This document shows positions 44,501 to 56,766 of a DNA stretch of 64,000 nt, in pieces. Source of the stretch: Oscheius tipulae (Eukaryota > Nematoda > Chromadorea > Rhabditida > Rhabditidae); the NCBI GenBank assembly GCA_037178975.1, contig JASJZH010000006.1:7378001-7442000 (forward strand). The letters run 5' to 3'. The position numbers were made by a program, and so were the translations under genes. The stretch's first letter is position 1; each line of letters opens with the position of its first letter. The notes under the pieces are model-generated. The model searched no databases. It was not told the DNA's origin and saw only the letters and a program-made list of their open reading frames with translations.

Positions 44501-47500
44501 AAAAAAAAGGTGATAAAAGAAAGAATAGAGATCTTATACCAATCCGGCACTTCTCAAAGCTGTGATGCACTTGGAGTACTCGAGAACTTGTGTCCTATAT
44601 CTGTCTAGCTCTTCCAGTTTTTCTGGATACGCGCGTTTTTCTTTCAAGGTCGCGTTCTCCTTCACCAGGCGGTCATGGGCGTCTTTCTGAAACAAATGCA
44701 TCCTTAAAAAAATCGGCTGGGCTCAGAATACCAGGGTGAGGTAGTCGTCCTGGCTGTGACACAATTTTTGCTCTACTTTCTTGACCTCCTGTAGAAGAGA
44801 CTTGTTCCTATCAGAAATCTTTCTGTTCGAGTCAATCAGAGGACGCTGATTCTTTTCAAGCTCTACGATCTTCTTGTTCTGTAAACCGCAACATTTATGG
44901 TCGACCGTCTGTGTCCAGGCGTTCCGCCGCGCTAATTGACAATCGCGCTGGGCATGAGGCGAGCTTTTCCAAACAAACGGTTTGACGCAACAGTGTTCTT
45001 GAAGATGAGAGAAAACCAACCAGTTCGGCACGGATTTGCTGCATATCAGAGTTAAGAGTCTCGGATTCGGCTAGTCGGGCTTCAATTTCCTCCAACTTGG
45101 ACAACCATCGGGTCCGTTCTCTCTCGTGGTCCTCCTTGTTCATCTGAACAAAAGATACTGTTGACGTTGCCCTTCGGATCCGACTTAATGACATTTTCCC
45201 TGTAACTACGATTTGTGAAAAGAATAAGGGGAGAACGAAAGATACGAAAGTGGCATAAGGAGTATCATTCAAATGGCCAATTTTTGCCTGCCAAAACATG
45301 AGATAAGAAGTTCGCGCTAGCAGGACAGCTTTGGACGACGCGCTTGGAGAGCGGGATGGATGGACATGGCTGATTGCTTGTCTATGATCAGGTTACTGTA
45401 TTATATTTTAATCGGGTTATAAGGCTGACAGACTGAAAAGGAGAGATCGAAAGTGAGGCACCCCCTAGGGGAACTGCGCGTTCGGCAATGAAACGAGACC
45501 TACGGACTGATTATGATATCTCAAGTGAACGTTGCATAATCCTGTTGCAGCTGACCCCAATCTAACCATGCAAAAGAGGACAATAGACTTATCAGCTTCT
45601 CCCACTTGGACTTACATATGTCCTTTCACCGAAGGCTTTTGAAGTCGGAGCGACTACTCGACTGGTGGTAGCACTACGAGACAGGCTACCATAATTGGAT
45701 GCAAATGGGCTGAAAAACACGACCATTTCAGAACAAGAAGTGTACATACCTATAAACTCCAAGTCGGACATCATTAGACGACATCGGAGAGCTAGGATCT
45801 CCGTGATGTGAGCCCTAAATAAGCGAGTGAGGATTGTTCGGCTGGCAAACAGTAAGAATGCGCGAACGAGATAGAGTGTGTGTAGCAGATGGTCTCATGA
45901 GTGCTAATTCATTGGATAGCTTGAGGACCATGACATATAAGGCGGCATGAATGCACAACAACGGATCTAATTTGACCAGGACCAAAACGGGAGAGGTTGC
46001 AGAGGGCCGACGTGCAAAAGAAACCAACTGGCACCATTTGCAAGAGCATAAAAAGCAACAAAATAAGGCGGCTGTCACACTATTTCTGCCCAGGCATTGA
46101 GCGGGTGGTGATTGAAATATGGGCTCGCAAACAGCTGGCTGACCTCCCAGAGACCAGAGTTGTTTACATTGTGATAAAGGCTACTAGTCAAGGATAAATG
46201 TTGATAGCTTTCTTAGCACAATTCACGATGTGATAGATTCAAAGGTCGTTAAATAATCATAATCAGTGGAGAGGCTTTGCAAATACGATTGAGAGGCTAC
46301 GGAAAAACTAAATTTTTCCATAGCCTCTCATTCTAAAACGTAGATCCTGGACGATGCTAGTGATCTAATTGAACGCAAAACAAATCAAATGGTGTATAGT
46401 TAAACGACCCGAAGTCTGTCAGCTGCGAGCAGCGAGTTACACATGATGAATTGAGCATTTCATGAGTGTGTGAGCCCTTGATCTGATTTTTCATAGCCCA
46501 CGCAATACAAGAGAGAGAGAGGAGTCCCCCGAATGAAAACATTAAACACAATTACTATTTGATTAGGAAAGGGAGTTCACCGAAGCTGACCTTTAACATA
46601 GTTTAAACACGTTTAATTACAGACAGAGTGCTTTTATTAGGTCCGCGCGCGAGAAATAATAGCGCGAAAGACCGTCTATACCGGTAGCATTTACCAGCTG
46701 ATGGCACCGCGGGAGAGTAGCATCATTGATAGAGAGGACGGTATAACACAGAAGACGGGTGACCCGCGCTGTGTTTTTAGCTTCCTGCGGTGCCAGATGG
46801 ACCGTAATAAACACATGAGGAAGGACAGCACAGCTTTTCAAAAACAGCTCATAATAAAACGGCGGATTGCTATACTCTTGCAGATGCAAGATTGCTAGCT
46901 TATTTAATGCCATCACATTATTTGTAATAGGCGCAGAGATGTGTCACAAAATCCACAAAAATCTCTTGACTATTTTTGGCTAACTACTAGTAAGGTGTAT
47001 CGGATTATGTGCAAAAAGACGAGAATTGAGGTGGGAGCCAGCGGTCGGAAGTTTGGCCAAATTAGGCCACAAAAAAGTCCGTGAGGAAAGCGGTTCAAGG
47101 AAAAGCGTCTGCTATCGGCATTGATCTGAATACGGGGGTTCTCGAGAGATTTAGATCGGGTTGAGCGATCCTGAAGATAGCCACAAGCCCCCGCGCGCCT
47201 GTACTTTAATTCGAGCAGCTAACCAGGCTTGGGATTATACCTACCTCCTCCTCTTTCTTAAACAGGTTCTTCAGCTGTCGAAGAGATCGCCGACACGCCT
47301 AAACTCGCAAAAATAATCCCATTCACCTCTATCAACTAACTGTGTGACGTACGATCGAACTTCCCGCTGCTTCTGCAAAGAAAAGACTAGAGAGTAGGGA
47401 GACCTGAAAAACAACCTTTTGCTTTTGAGGCCTCGAATATCTTCTCCAGCAGCGCAGAATTTATTACGTTTACGGTCGAGGGCTCACTCAAAACTTCCTA

Positions 47501-47686
47501 AAAAGTTTATTTAGAGTCTGAATGCGCTTTACCTGAGCTAAAATGACATCCTCTCGCAAGTTCGATAGTTTCCGTTCTTCAGCTCGAATAGACTGCTGCA
47601 GCTCGTCGATCGTTTTGCAGAATGCGTTACTGAAAAGTAGTTATTAGAAAAGAAGCAATGAAAAGGGGGGTTTACCCGCTGTCCAT
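41599..47686 (-). CDS. Long coiled-coil protein, family not identified
   Basis: About 20 minus-strand exons. The start is MDSG (47686-47676) joined in phase to 47629-47533 and 47497-47416. Two less certain exons follow near 47385-47330 and 47301-47248. After a 1.4-kb intron come 45815-45751, 45711-45617 and a coil-rich series from 45144 to 42040. The last exon ends in a stop at 41599. The product is roughly 900 residues. The head has a coiled segment (NAFCKTIDELQQSIRAEER...), then a Ser/Thr-rich, coil-free linker (SNYGSLSRSATTSRVV), then long heptad-rich stretches (NKEDHERERTRWLSKLEE; ELEKEKKLVEGLNK; AKAELESAKLAVETL), and a Ser/Asp-rich tail ending SPSRNSN. This suggests a cytoskeletal, centrosomal or Golgi scaffold. 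Some exon ends near 47.3 kb remain phase-ambiguous. Confidence 0.72.
45816..47247. other. Long first-third intron of the coiled-coil gene
   Basis: About 1.4 kb without supported coding on either strand. It holds the 46291-46329 hairpin. Its size, compared with 35-60 bases for most other introns here, suggests internal regulatory sequence or an alternative promoter. Confidence 0.4.
46291..46329. repeat. Hairpin, 17-bp stem with one mismatch
   Basis: GAGAGGCTACGGAAAAA and TTTTTCCATAGCCTCTC flank a 5-base loop (CTAAA). It lies inside the long intron of the coiled-coil gene. The loop is short for a microRNA precursor; a small foldback or an RNA structural element is possible. Confidence 0.6.
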
Positions 47687-49287
47687 CGAGAGACGTAGAC
47701 ACGAGGAAACGTTTTCGAGAAAACTGTGACTCGGCGGTAGGAGTCGGATTTGTCAAACAGATGCAAGCAAATATCCGGCCCCCCTATCAAAAGCCTGCTA
47801 CGCGCTCAAAAATTCTATCTTCACTTGACACTACGGGGCGTACAGTTCCTTGAAGAACAAACACAACGTGCCTGGGGATCAGCAACGATTTATAGTCGAT
47901 GAGACGATGGTTCTCTTTAGAGAAATGTCGTGTAGACAAGGGAATATGGGATTTTCGTTTCGTCGAGCAGGTCATCACACAAGTCCGGGGCAGCGATTAA
48001 CAAAATTACGATTCCGAGGATCATATAACAGATCTCTAGTTGTAAGGGAACGCAGCAGCAAGGACGAACACTGCAATTGCTGCTGGATGGGGGAATGATA
48101 CGTTTGTTCGAGGGAGAGGATACAAGAGCGAAAAAAGCATAGCCTCATTCCAGGTCAATGATATTCAAGCAAACTACCACGTTTGCGCATGCATCTTTCG
48201 ATAGTGCACTTTAAAAAGGGCTGCTTACGGTATAAAGTCATGCTACATTCTGCCGGATGGCTGTTAGAAGCTCTTTGATTTCGATTCGTTTTGCATTGAT
48301 AAACACGACTATGCTTGCTGATAGTTCAGCGTTAACAGCAAACTGTTTCAGTAGTTGTGGTAGTTCCCTTTCTATGGTTTTGAGATTCAATGATCCTGTT
48401 CACGCTATTCTAGTAGTTGCTAACTTCTATCAGCTACTGCCAGTCAGGGTCATCCTGCCACAGCTTGTGATCACTTCTGTCAATTTATATCATCTTCTGT
48501 TCAGCATGCCAACTTGTCAAAGAAGCTTTAGACTGTGTAAGCTAGCACGCCTTCGTGCTCTCAAAAGTACCATCGTACAGCTTTTAAGTCTACCCATTCC
48601 ATTGCGGCTGGTAGAGCGGACGGGAGACGACATCCTGGAGACTGGAGTTCAATTGATTTGCTTCTATTGTTGTTGTTCTTAATTTTTGCAAACTGCAATT
48701 GCTTGGCTAAACTATTCGAACTTTGACGAACGTTGGAGTCGTCCCAAGACTACTCTGCCGACAAAACCTCCCATGAGAAGAACCCCCAGCTGGTAACTCG
48801 CAGGGTCACTTCTATCAGGCCTGCAGACAAGCAGAAGAATGATAACATGAACGAAGTCTTCCAGTCGGCTACTTCTTCTCGTCCGACAGTGACTCTACCC
48901 GTGACTGCTGGAATGACATGCTCCTGGAAGAAGTGAGTAATGGAGAAGAAGACGAGATAAAGGAATTTACATCTCAATCAACAGAAAACTATCCTGTTTC
49001 GGAAAACAAATAGGCTGAAAGTACAATAAGAAAGGGTAGGAACCATTGAGAAGCAGCTGATGACATAAGTAGCTGTCCACAGTTAGGGTAATGCAACACT
49101 TCCTTCAGCACATGTATAACAAATATTAACACCGGTTTCCAACGAAGCGCGCCACTTGCATATGTAGACTACCATAGCAAAAGCGTCATCGTTTACCAGC
49201 AATTGTAAAAAATAATGAGTTTGAACTTGGAAGAATTCAACAAATGAAGATAGTTTATGCAAATGGGGAACAACGGAGGTCATATTA
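47687..49287. other. Spacer, no supported gene; one 141-residue frame
   Basis: The plus-strand frame 48257-48682 is intronless and hydrophobic in parts (HAILVVANFYQLLPVRVIL) but has no signal peptide or known motif. Between 48730 and 49012 two overlapping frames have a coding-like composition (acidic, ending ENYPVSENK in one frame), but no single model joins them. They may be pseudogene traces. Confidence 0.3.
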
Positions 49288-50720
49288 TCATTCGTTTTCG
49301 GTTGCTCGAGATATCACATTGATTGCGGTGACATCGTTTTTCAGTCCTATTTTCCTCAGAATGGTGTATCTGCAATTTTATATGATGGTTAAGATGTTTT
49401 CTTATGAATTTACAAGCAATTGCTTTTTCACATACCTGTAAGTTGTCGTAGCCCACAATATGGCTACACTGCAGTTGACGGACTTGGCACTGAAGAAGAA
49501 AGCACTTAAGTAGCCCAGTTGAACGTAAAATTTTGGAAGATTTTCTATTCCTATGACTAATCCAATGGCTAGCATGAAGGCAGGGACAAAAGTGCCGATT
49601 CCAAGCACTGCAATCTATACAGAATATTAGTTATGCAAATTTTGTTATCTGGGTATAACTGTGACTTTTATTCATCTTTAGCAGCCTTTTCAATCCTACA
49701 GATCTAAAACACGTACACGTTCCCTGCTCTCTGCCTTGTTACAGAGTTCCTCTTCCTTGTTTTATTTCAACTTACCTGGACAAGCAGTCCTCTTATGGCT
49801 TCTTTGTGCATCTGTACTGTCTTGGCACTCATGGCTGCCCTTTTCAAAATGATGTTACAATGAATGACTATGCCAGGCAAGGAAACTGCTGTTATTGGCA
49901 GCAACACAACTTGTACACCGCCCCACATATAGGCTTTGACTCCGCCAAAAGTCATACTTCCCTCGGGGATGTCGTAATCGGGGTCACCCTGGAAATTCAA
50001 TCAGACATTAACAAATCAAAAAGAAAGTATGATTACCATCGAATGAGGCTTACCTGCAGCAATATTTCGGCTGTTTCTTGTGTACTTAAAAAACCGTATA
50101 CTGCAGCTGTTGAACAGATGACACCACCATGTAAGTAAGTAAACACTGTACTGAACGGCGTATTGTATTTCCGGGCAAATGAAGGAATTTTATGAATGTA
50201 GGGAGATAATGGGATGAGCAGGTCATGACGGTAAAGAAGAGCTGCCACCATAGCGCCATGAACACAGCCGAGACAGACGGTTTCGAAAGCCTGAATTCAT
50301 TCATTCTTGAAAAACACTTTTCTGACAGATTCACCCAACTTATGTTAACCGGCAATTTGAAAAACGTCCACAACAAGCCTCTGGGATAAATATGGATGTA
50401 GGGGTAGACTTCTACCATTACGCCAAAAATATTCGTCCAATACAATGATTCGAAAAAGGCCGCCAACTAAAAGTTCGCTTTTTGGACTTTGAAAAGCACT
50501 TACTTGGAGATTTAGCAGCAGCCACTTGTATTTGGTCATTTCCCTGGTTGACTTGTATACTACCATATACACTACTAATAGAATTAACGGTATAGAGACG
50601 ACCACGTTTACCCGATAGAAGAGTAGCAGCATTGAGGAGTTTTCTACTATCATTGTATTGTTCGATTAGCAGGACGTTCCTAGTCACGAACGAGGTACGC
50701 TCAAAATATTCTGAGAATAG
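49288..50720 (-). CDS. Nematode chemoreceptor, SRH/SRI-like seven-TM protein
   Basis: Seven-TM receptor of the Str superfamily, expected in chemosensory neurons. Phase-consistent exons from the first helix on: 50646-50504, 50466-50350, 50290-50054, 49988-49776, 49614-49436, 49354-49288. An N-terminal exon with SEYFE before GC|GTACC precedes them, but I cannot fix its ATG. TM1 VNVVVSIPLILLVVYMVVY; KYKWLLLNLQ is the family signature before TM2; then ESLYWTNIFGVMVEVYPYI; TM4-5 area YIHKIPSFARKYN and STVFTYLHGGVICS; a long loop PDYDIPEGSM; TM6 LGIGTFVPAFMLAIGLVIG; TM7 SVAILWATTTYR. The tail ends ISRATENE. Class assignment (SRH versus SRI) is uncertain. Confidence 0.78.
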
Positions 50721-51767
50721 AGTTGCCGGCTTGCAAAAATCTCCACAAAACCTAAACTCACAGCGCTGAAATGTGTACAAACGAAGAATTTCTTATGAAG
50801 TAATGATGTTCAAATATGAGTTCAACAGATGTTTTCGATGATTTGTCTCAATAATCATTCTTCCATTCCGATGTCTGGTCAGTTTCCGCATTTCGAAACA
50901 AAACAAGGAACGGTTAAGTCTATACAGCTTACGAATTTGCGTCAACATTTGAGCTACAACTTTAGCAGCATATTTTATCTCATCAGGGTGCAAAATATTC
51001 GAAAGATAATTCGTTGGACATTCGGCTTTTTTGATTTTCTAAATAGATTCGCCAAGTTTTCCTCTTGCGAGCTCATCAATATCAATTTGGGTTGTGGCGA
51101 AGACGTAGCGTTTATGCTCATTCAATCCGATTTAAATGTTAGCGGCGTGCATGATTAAGTGACTGTGCAAAAAAGTTGCTCCGTAAGTAGAGTTGTTCTG
51201 ATAGAGATTTTCCGATTCCGCCGTGCACATGCGATATTGCACTATGCCTTCCAAAAACTTCTCTTTGAGTGTCTCTCATGGCGTCTTCATTGCGTGAAGA
51301 GGAAAATTTTGTTTCCGAGTTTCTTGCCACCTAGGTTAAGGATAATTCTGTACCTATGCTTGTTTGGCTAACTTCTGCCGTGCCGACATATGCCGTTTTG
51401 TGTCTGTCAACGTTTGTCTCAGTCAGCGCTTCTCGACTTCAGTTAACATGTATCAAACCTATGTAAACTCCTGTAGTTTTACGCCTTGTTCTGATAGCTT
51501 CATCGTTTAAATTTTGTCATTTGACAAGAAGTTTCTGCTTGACAAAATGCAAAAATGCGATTTGAGGGAAGCTCGTCGATTTGTAAACGTGTTCGGCCAT
51601 CTACCCGTTTACCCATAATGACAGTCCCTTTAAGAAGCGAAACTGGATAGGTAGCATGTATACAGTAGCGGAAACCTTCGTTACCATGCACACAACAGTT
51701 GTAAAAAGCAAAATACCTCTTCTTTCAATTATTCAACTATCCTGTAAAACTGGACCTTGTGTGATTT
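50721..51767. other. Spacer between chemoreceptor genes
   Basis: A plus frame at 50829-51158 and others on both strands lack motifs. Nothing called. Confidence 0.3.
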
Positions 51768-53022
51768 TCAAATAAGGTCACTTGTGACCTTTCCATTTTG
51801 CCAGAAGCTTACATAAGCTTGCCGTAGCCTCCTAAACAAATTTGGAATGTGTATCGAAATGAACCAACTGATCGCACAGCAGATAAATGACAGTGTTTTG
51901 TACATGTCCAAGTCGGAGTATAATTTCTGATTGATGATATGTAAAGTACGTTCCGCTATCAGTAGGTTCAAAGTAATACCACGAAGCTAATGTGAAAAAT
52001 ATGTTGCTTATACAAATTTGGACAGTCAAGATGAGCTCTTTTTCAATGGATTCATTGATTCTCTAAATATTGATCGTGGGAAAACCGAATTCAAATTTAC
52101 ACTAAACAGAGAGACAAAAGAGCAAATATACAAAATTCCTGTAACCAGTGAAACTTTGAATTCACTGTATTTCTTAAACAGTTGTAAGTCTTAAACGGGA
52201 GCTTTTGTTCACACCCTCTGTATCAAACCTCTGTAAAATATCGCAAAAGATTCTTCTGTGCTGTTTGAGTCTGAGGATGCATTGTGCTGATCGCTATAAA
52301 AGCTCACTATTTCACCAATCGACCAAGGAAGTGGTGTTAGAATAATCACAATACAAGCGATCTAGAATAAAGTCATTGAAAAGTTTGAAACAAGGAACAG
52401 AAGTTTCACAAACACTTATAAGGTAGGATTTACTGCCTTACAGTATAAATATAGTAGTTGTGGAAGAATTTATAATGGCGTAATACTGTGATAGAGAATC
52501 TATTATACGCCAAGAGGAGGTAAAATCCCTGAAGGGAGTTGGCTAGAGTTTGCATGATCGCCCATCTGATCTGGAAGTACACTAAACTATGTTAAAACAA
52601 CCTTAGAAGAATTCTCACCAGCATCGACTAACAGAATTATTTGTACGATCTCAACAATGCCCATGATGTATTTGCATTGATAAACTCTTTCGCCGGCAAA
52701 GTTTGGATTGAAGGCGTAGATCATGACAGTAGGGAATTTAAATATGAGAAAGATAGTAGTCAAAGACAAGTAAGCAACTCTGTTGGAGTCGTACACGACT
52801 TAACACGCCTGATTTGTAAACAAATATGAACCTACGGTCCCAATATTTGTGTCTAACCGGCTCATCCAACGCTTTGTAGATTGCGACATAAAATTTGTGC
52901 AAATATAACGTTTGTGAACCTCTGCCTACCACGACGAAGGGCCAGCCAGCAATACCAATGAAGATGACCGAAAGAATAAGCAGTTTAAAGTAAATACAGT
53001 TCTCTTGGTTGAAGGATACCAT
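51768..53022 (-). CDS. SRT-like chemoreceptor, exon ends uncertain
   Basis: Candidate start ATG at 53022 opens MVSFNQENC, then TM1 YFKLLILSVIFIGIAGWPF. An exon near 52790-52620 carries NRVAYLSLTTIFLIFKFPT and KYIMGIVEIVQIILLVDAG; the latter matches the SRT TM2 pattern (YKxM...D/E..QL...G) also found in the plus-strand gene next to it. A later exon near 52029-51860 has SNIFFTLASWYYFEPTDS and HVQNTVIYLLCDQL. Several junctions cannot be closed in phase by hand and the middle helices are not located, so it may be intact or decayed. It is divergently arranged with the SRT-like gene starting at 53395. Confidence 0.5.
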
Positions 53023-53394
53023 CCCGGTAGATTGCAAAAGTAGCGTTCTGTTTTCCGCATACTATTTCCGAGCGTATAAAATATAACTACGCACGGATAA
53101 CAAAAACAATTTTTTGGCACATTGACATCCTATCTATTCACAGGATCGTTAAGTTTTATCACTACCAGTTGGTAATCTAATGTTTTCACAGGACTATAGG
53201 CCTTTGCCAAAGTGAACAGGAGAGGCGCTCAAAATCGGCTAGCAACCTTTGAAACTATGCAACAAACAAAGCAAAATCGGAAGCAGAATAGACTCGTAAC
53301 GAAAAACAATTACAAACCTTCGCGCAAAACAGGGCTTAACTGGCTCCTTACAGATTAATGGATACAAGAAAAATCGCCAACAGACATTCCAACA

Positions 53395-54738
53395 ATGCTG
53401 TTCGAGAGTCGAAGTGAAAAAATCCTCTTACTTTGCGTATCTGCTTTCTGTATTTTCATCTTGGTGCTTAGCTCTGTCCCCCTGTATCAGGTAACGTCAA
53501 CCTCGGATGAGTATTTTGTGTAGTTTAGATTTATTCATATTCTTCGCATATGACTCGCACTACAGGTCTCCCCCAAGGTAGGTAGTATGTTTGGATAAGC
53601 GACCACTATTGTTCAAAACAATCTTCTGATCTTCTTGTCTGGCAACATTACACAGGACTATCTGTGATGGAAAACACGCTTGGGCAAATTTTACGTATCA
53701 TTAGTCACTGAATTGTTAGCAAAATATCTATAAAGACTAGTGAGGAGAAAAAAATGTGGTAGTTCAGTATATTTGAGACAATTCAGAGATATCGGTACTC
53801 ATTGACTCAATGTATACAGTTCATACGATAACTTTTCTTTTTTGGGATGCTCCAATTCTCTTTGTATGTTTTTTCTAGTAAGAGACTAATGGTTCATTAG
53901 ATTTTCTATTACGACAAGGAGCTCTGGAAAAATAGGGCATACAAGATCATGTTCTGGATTCAAGTATCAGAATGCCTGCAACTCTTGTTGCATATAAATG
54001 GAGGATTCGTCTGCTAGAGTTTCTGCGCTAAGATGCACTTGTTTCAGTTGATTAGCGCCTTTAAAGGAGAGCTAATGGGCTACACATTCGCCTTGAACTT
54101 TATTCTCTGCTACAACCGCGTTACTGTGATTACGCTTGAAAAGAGTTCAATTTTTCAGAGCAATGGGATTTATACAGAGAGTCGTGTTACCAAACAAAAA
54201 ACTGTTTGTTTTAGTTGTTATTTCTTACGCCAGCATTTCTGGAGTTGCCTTTACTGGTGCTAAAAGGCTTGTTATGGAGTGGTGCTTATAAAATTTTTGA
54301 TATAGATCATGAAAAAGCCAACAAGGTTTTTTACGGTTTGTATATTTTACAGCCTGTGCTTAGAAATGTGCAAACTAAAAAGCTTGAATATTTTATCTTC
54401 AGACTTCCTCACGTACGAGACTTATGGAGATTTGCTTGTCATTTTTGCAACTTTTACGTTGTACATTCTCCTCTTGCTTGTTATGTTTAAGAAGGTGAAT
54501 TTCTTTGCGACACAGGAAAAGTGACTTCCAGAGAAAAGAAGTATCTATTAGAAAAGAGAGCAGTCTGACAATCCAAGCATGTGTCTTTAGTGTACTCATG
54601 CCCTCTGTGCATACGGTTACAAACTTGCTGTCGAGCAGAGCGTACACGGATGATCAAGCGCTGTACTACATTTCATGCATTATGTGGAGATTCATCAGTG
54701 TGCAGAATACTTTCATTTATCTGGCCTTCAATAAGTAA
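53395..54738 (+). CDS. SRT-like chemoreceptor, possibly frameshifted
   Basis: Start ATG at 53395: MLFESRSEKILLLCVSAFC..., TM1 ending VPLYQ (53490). An exon near 53903-54013 gives FYYDKELWKNRAYKIMFW then SECLQLLLHINGGF, the SRT TM2 signature. It joins in phase to LISAFKGELMGYTFALNFILCYNRVTVI, which holds the TM3 NR motif. Then VLPNKKLFVLVVISYASISG, then an exon with YGDLLVIFATFTLYILLLL, and a last exon KSDFQRKEVS...SVHTVTNLL...WRFISVQNTFIYLAFNK. Near 54255-54290 the frame changes between GVAFTGAKR and LLWSGAYK, with TGGTGCT repeated on both sides; no good intron explains this, so it may be a pseudogene. Confidence 0.55.
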
Positions 54739-55528
54739 TTTAGCGTTGATACCTAAATTTATACTTTAGACGTGTACGACGCTCATACATCAGTTTCTTA
54801 ACAACAGGGGATATGGACAGTTGGATGAGAATACCAACGGAACCTCTATCATCCATGTAAAAAAAATTACGTCTTTGTCACTGCAATCTTGTTGGCTTAA
54901 TGGAAACAGAGCGCTACCGCAAACACTGATCAGATACTGTATTAATTGTTTTGGCTATTAGGTATGCTATTCAACAAGATGACCAATATCCTATCAGAAT
55001 GTTTTCATCAACAAAAAATAAGTGATAAGTAAGACCTGAAAACAAATTAGAGACTGGAAAAGCAGCATTATGCACAAGATTTTGAAAAAGGCAAGGCGTC
55101 CTCGAGAAACAATATTTGAAGGAGAAGCGAGCGACACGCCGATTTGATTCTCATAAATTGTTAAGTGTGAGAATGCCAACGTTTGGATTGGCACGATGAT
55201 CTGATTGCCGAATAGTGATAGACCATCTCTTCGGTACGAAAGAGGCGAGGTTTGAGGAAGGTACAGGACAATAATAAGGGGACCAAACAGGATGGAAAGT
55301 ATCTCACGTAGAAATGGCAAGTTGCTGAAGATATTCGTTAGAAATAGATTCGGTGTGTATGCTCCAAGAAAAATGCTATGTCAGTTCACGCTGGTAGCTC
55401 AACCTGTTTGCACTGCCTCTCAGAATATGGTTAATTCAGCGGGTAAGAAATTATAATTTAGAAACAACTCCTGCCCACTTCTACGGAGTTCTGTTAACTT
55501 TTATCAACCTATACAAACATAAGTAACT
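54739..55528 (-). other. Membrane-protein fragment region
   Basis: A minus frame at 54994-55320 (108 residues) has hydrophobic stretches (ILFGPLIIVLYL; ILCIMLLFQSLICFQVLLITYFLL) that look like helices of another receptor, but I find no flanking exons that fit. Annotated as a fragment; the family is not identified. Confidence 0.3.
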
Positions 55529-55529
55529 A

Positions 55530-56766
55530 CAGGGTGCCCCAAAATTTCGGTAACTGTGCGAAGCGCGCCGATTTGCGGCTTTTTGTAAAGGGGTTGTTTT
55601 GTTTTTTGTTTTTAATGTGTTTCTCCTTTTATTTATCATGTTTTCTGTTGTTTCAAACAGAATATACTATTATTTTTAGAGTTGTCAAAGCTTCCATCCA
55701 CTGCCAATCAATTGGAGTTGCTCTTCACCAACAAGGCGTTCAGGCGATCAACATCTCTCGTCGTCTCAAGGTGTCCAAGAAGCTAGTATCTACTACCATT
55801 TCACGATTCAAGGAGCTGGAAAGTTAAAAAGATCGTCCCGGACGAGGAAGACCCATTTGTGTGACCACCAGGGCCAACATTAAAAAGGTACGCGATGGTA
55901 TCTATCGGAACCCAGCTCGTTCTATCCGCCAAATGGGCAAGGGCTTAGCAATTTCCAAGGGCTCTATGGCTAGAATCACGAAGAAACATCTCAAAAACCA
56001 AAAAAAGGAAAATGTCAATTCTTGTCCGAAGCCAGTAAGACGAAGAGAAAGGAACGCTCGAAGGAACTGTTGCTTCTTCAAAGGTGAAGCCCACAAGTCA
56101 ATCCTCTTCACGGATGAAAAGGTATTCATCGTCGAACAGTCGCTGAATAAACAAAACAATCGGGTTTATGCTTCTTCACAGCCAAAGGTAGCGGTTCGAC
56201 GTACTGGATATCCAAAAACTGTCATGGTCTTCGATGGCATAACTTCTGATGGTAAGACACCTCTTATCTTCGTTCCTCAAGGAATCAAGATCAATGGAAA
56301 CAACTACAAGACCGTGTTGAGGACCGAAATCGTGCCATGGGCCAAGAAGCACTTCAAAAAGCGTCCCTGATGCTATCAACAGGATGGTGCACCGGCTCAC
56401 AAGCATAACACCGTCCAACCTTGGTGCAAGCAAAACTTTCCCGACTTCATTGACTTCAACCAGTGGCCTCCTTTATCTCCAGAACTCAATCCAATGAACT
56501 ACTCGGTTTGGAGTATTCTCGAATTGAAGGCTTGCTCAAAACCCTATCGTGATCTTCAATCGCTGGAAAAAGCTTGGGATGCGGACTACTTGGGCACCAC
56601 CGTTGACGCCTTCCCGAAATGTCTCCGAGCCTGGGTCGCTGCGATGAAGACTCTTTCGAATATTAAGATGTTATTTTGTTTTTATGGTCTGGTTCCCGGT
56701 TTTGCAAACTTTTTGACGGTTTGGCGCCGCATTTTACTGGTTACTGTAATTTTGAGGCATCATATA
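55530..56766 (+). mobile_element. Mariner-family (DD37D type) transposon relic, copy 2
   Basis: The 5' terminal repeat TACAGGGTGCCCCAAAAT starts at 55528-55530, and a decayed 3' repeat (GGTTACTGTAATTTTGAGGCATCATATA) ends near 56766. The transposase runs in a single frame from about 55678 (HTH with ISRRLKVSKKLVSTT, then GRGRP) through LFTDEKVF (first Asp), QQDGAPAH (second Asp, intact) and ELNPMNYSVWS. The third acidic residue is Asn here. Stops interrupt it at about 55825 and at 56368. The spacing between the second Asp and the third position is 37 residues, as in copy 1. The element is dead, but its damage differs from that of copy 1. Confidence 0.87.

Noticed and set aside
48257-48682. 141-residue intronless plus-strand frame
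   Set aside because: Length is notable, but there is no signal peptide, domain or neighbouring exon; left as a spacer note.
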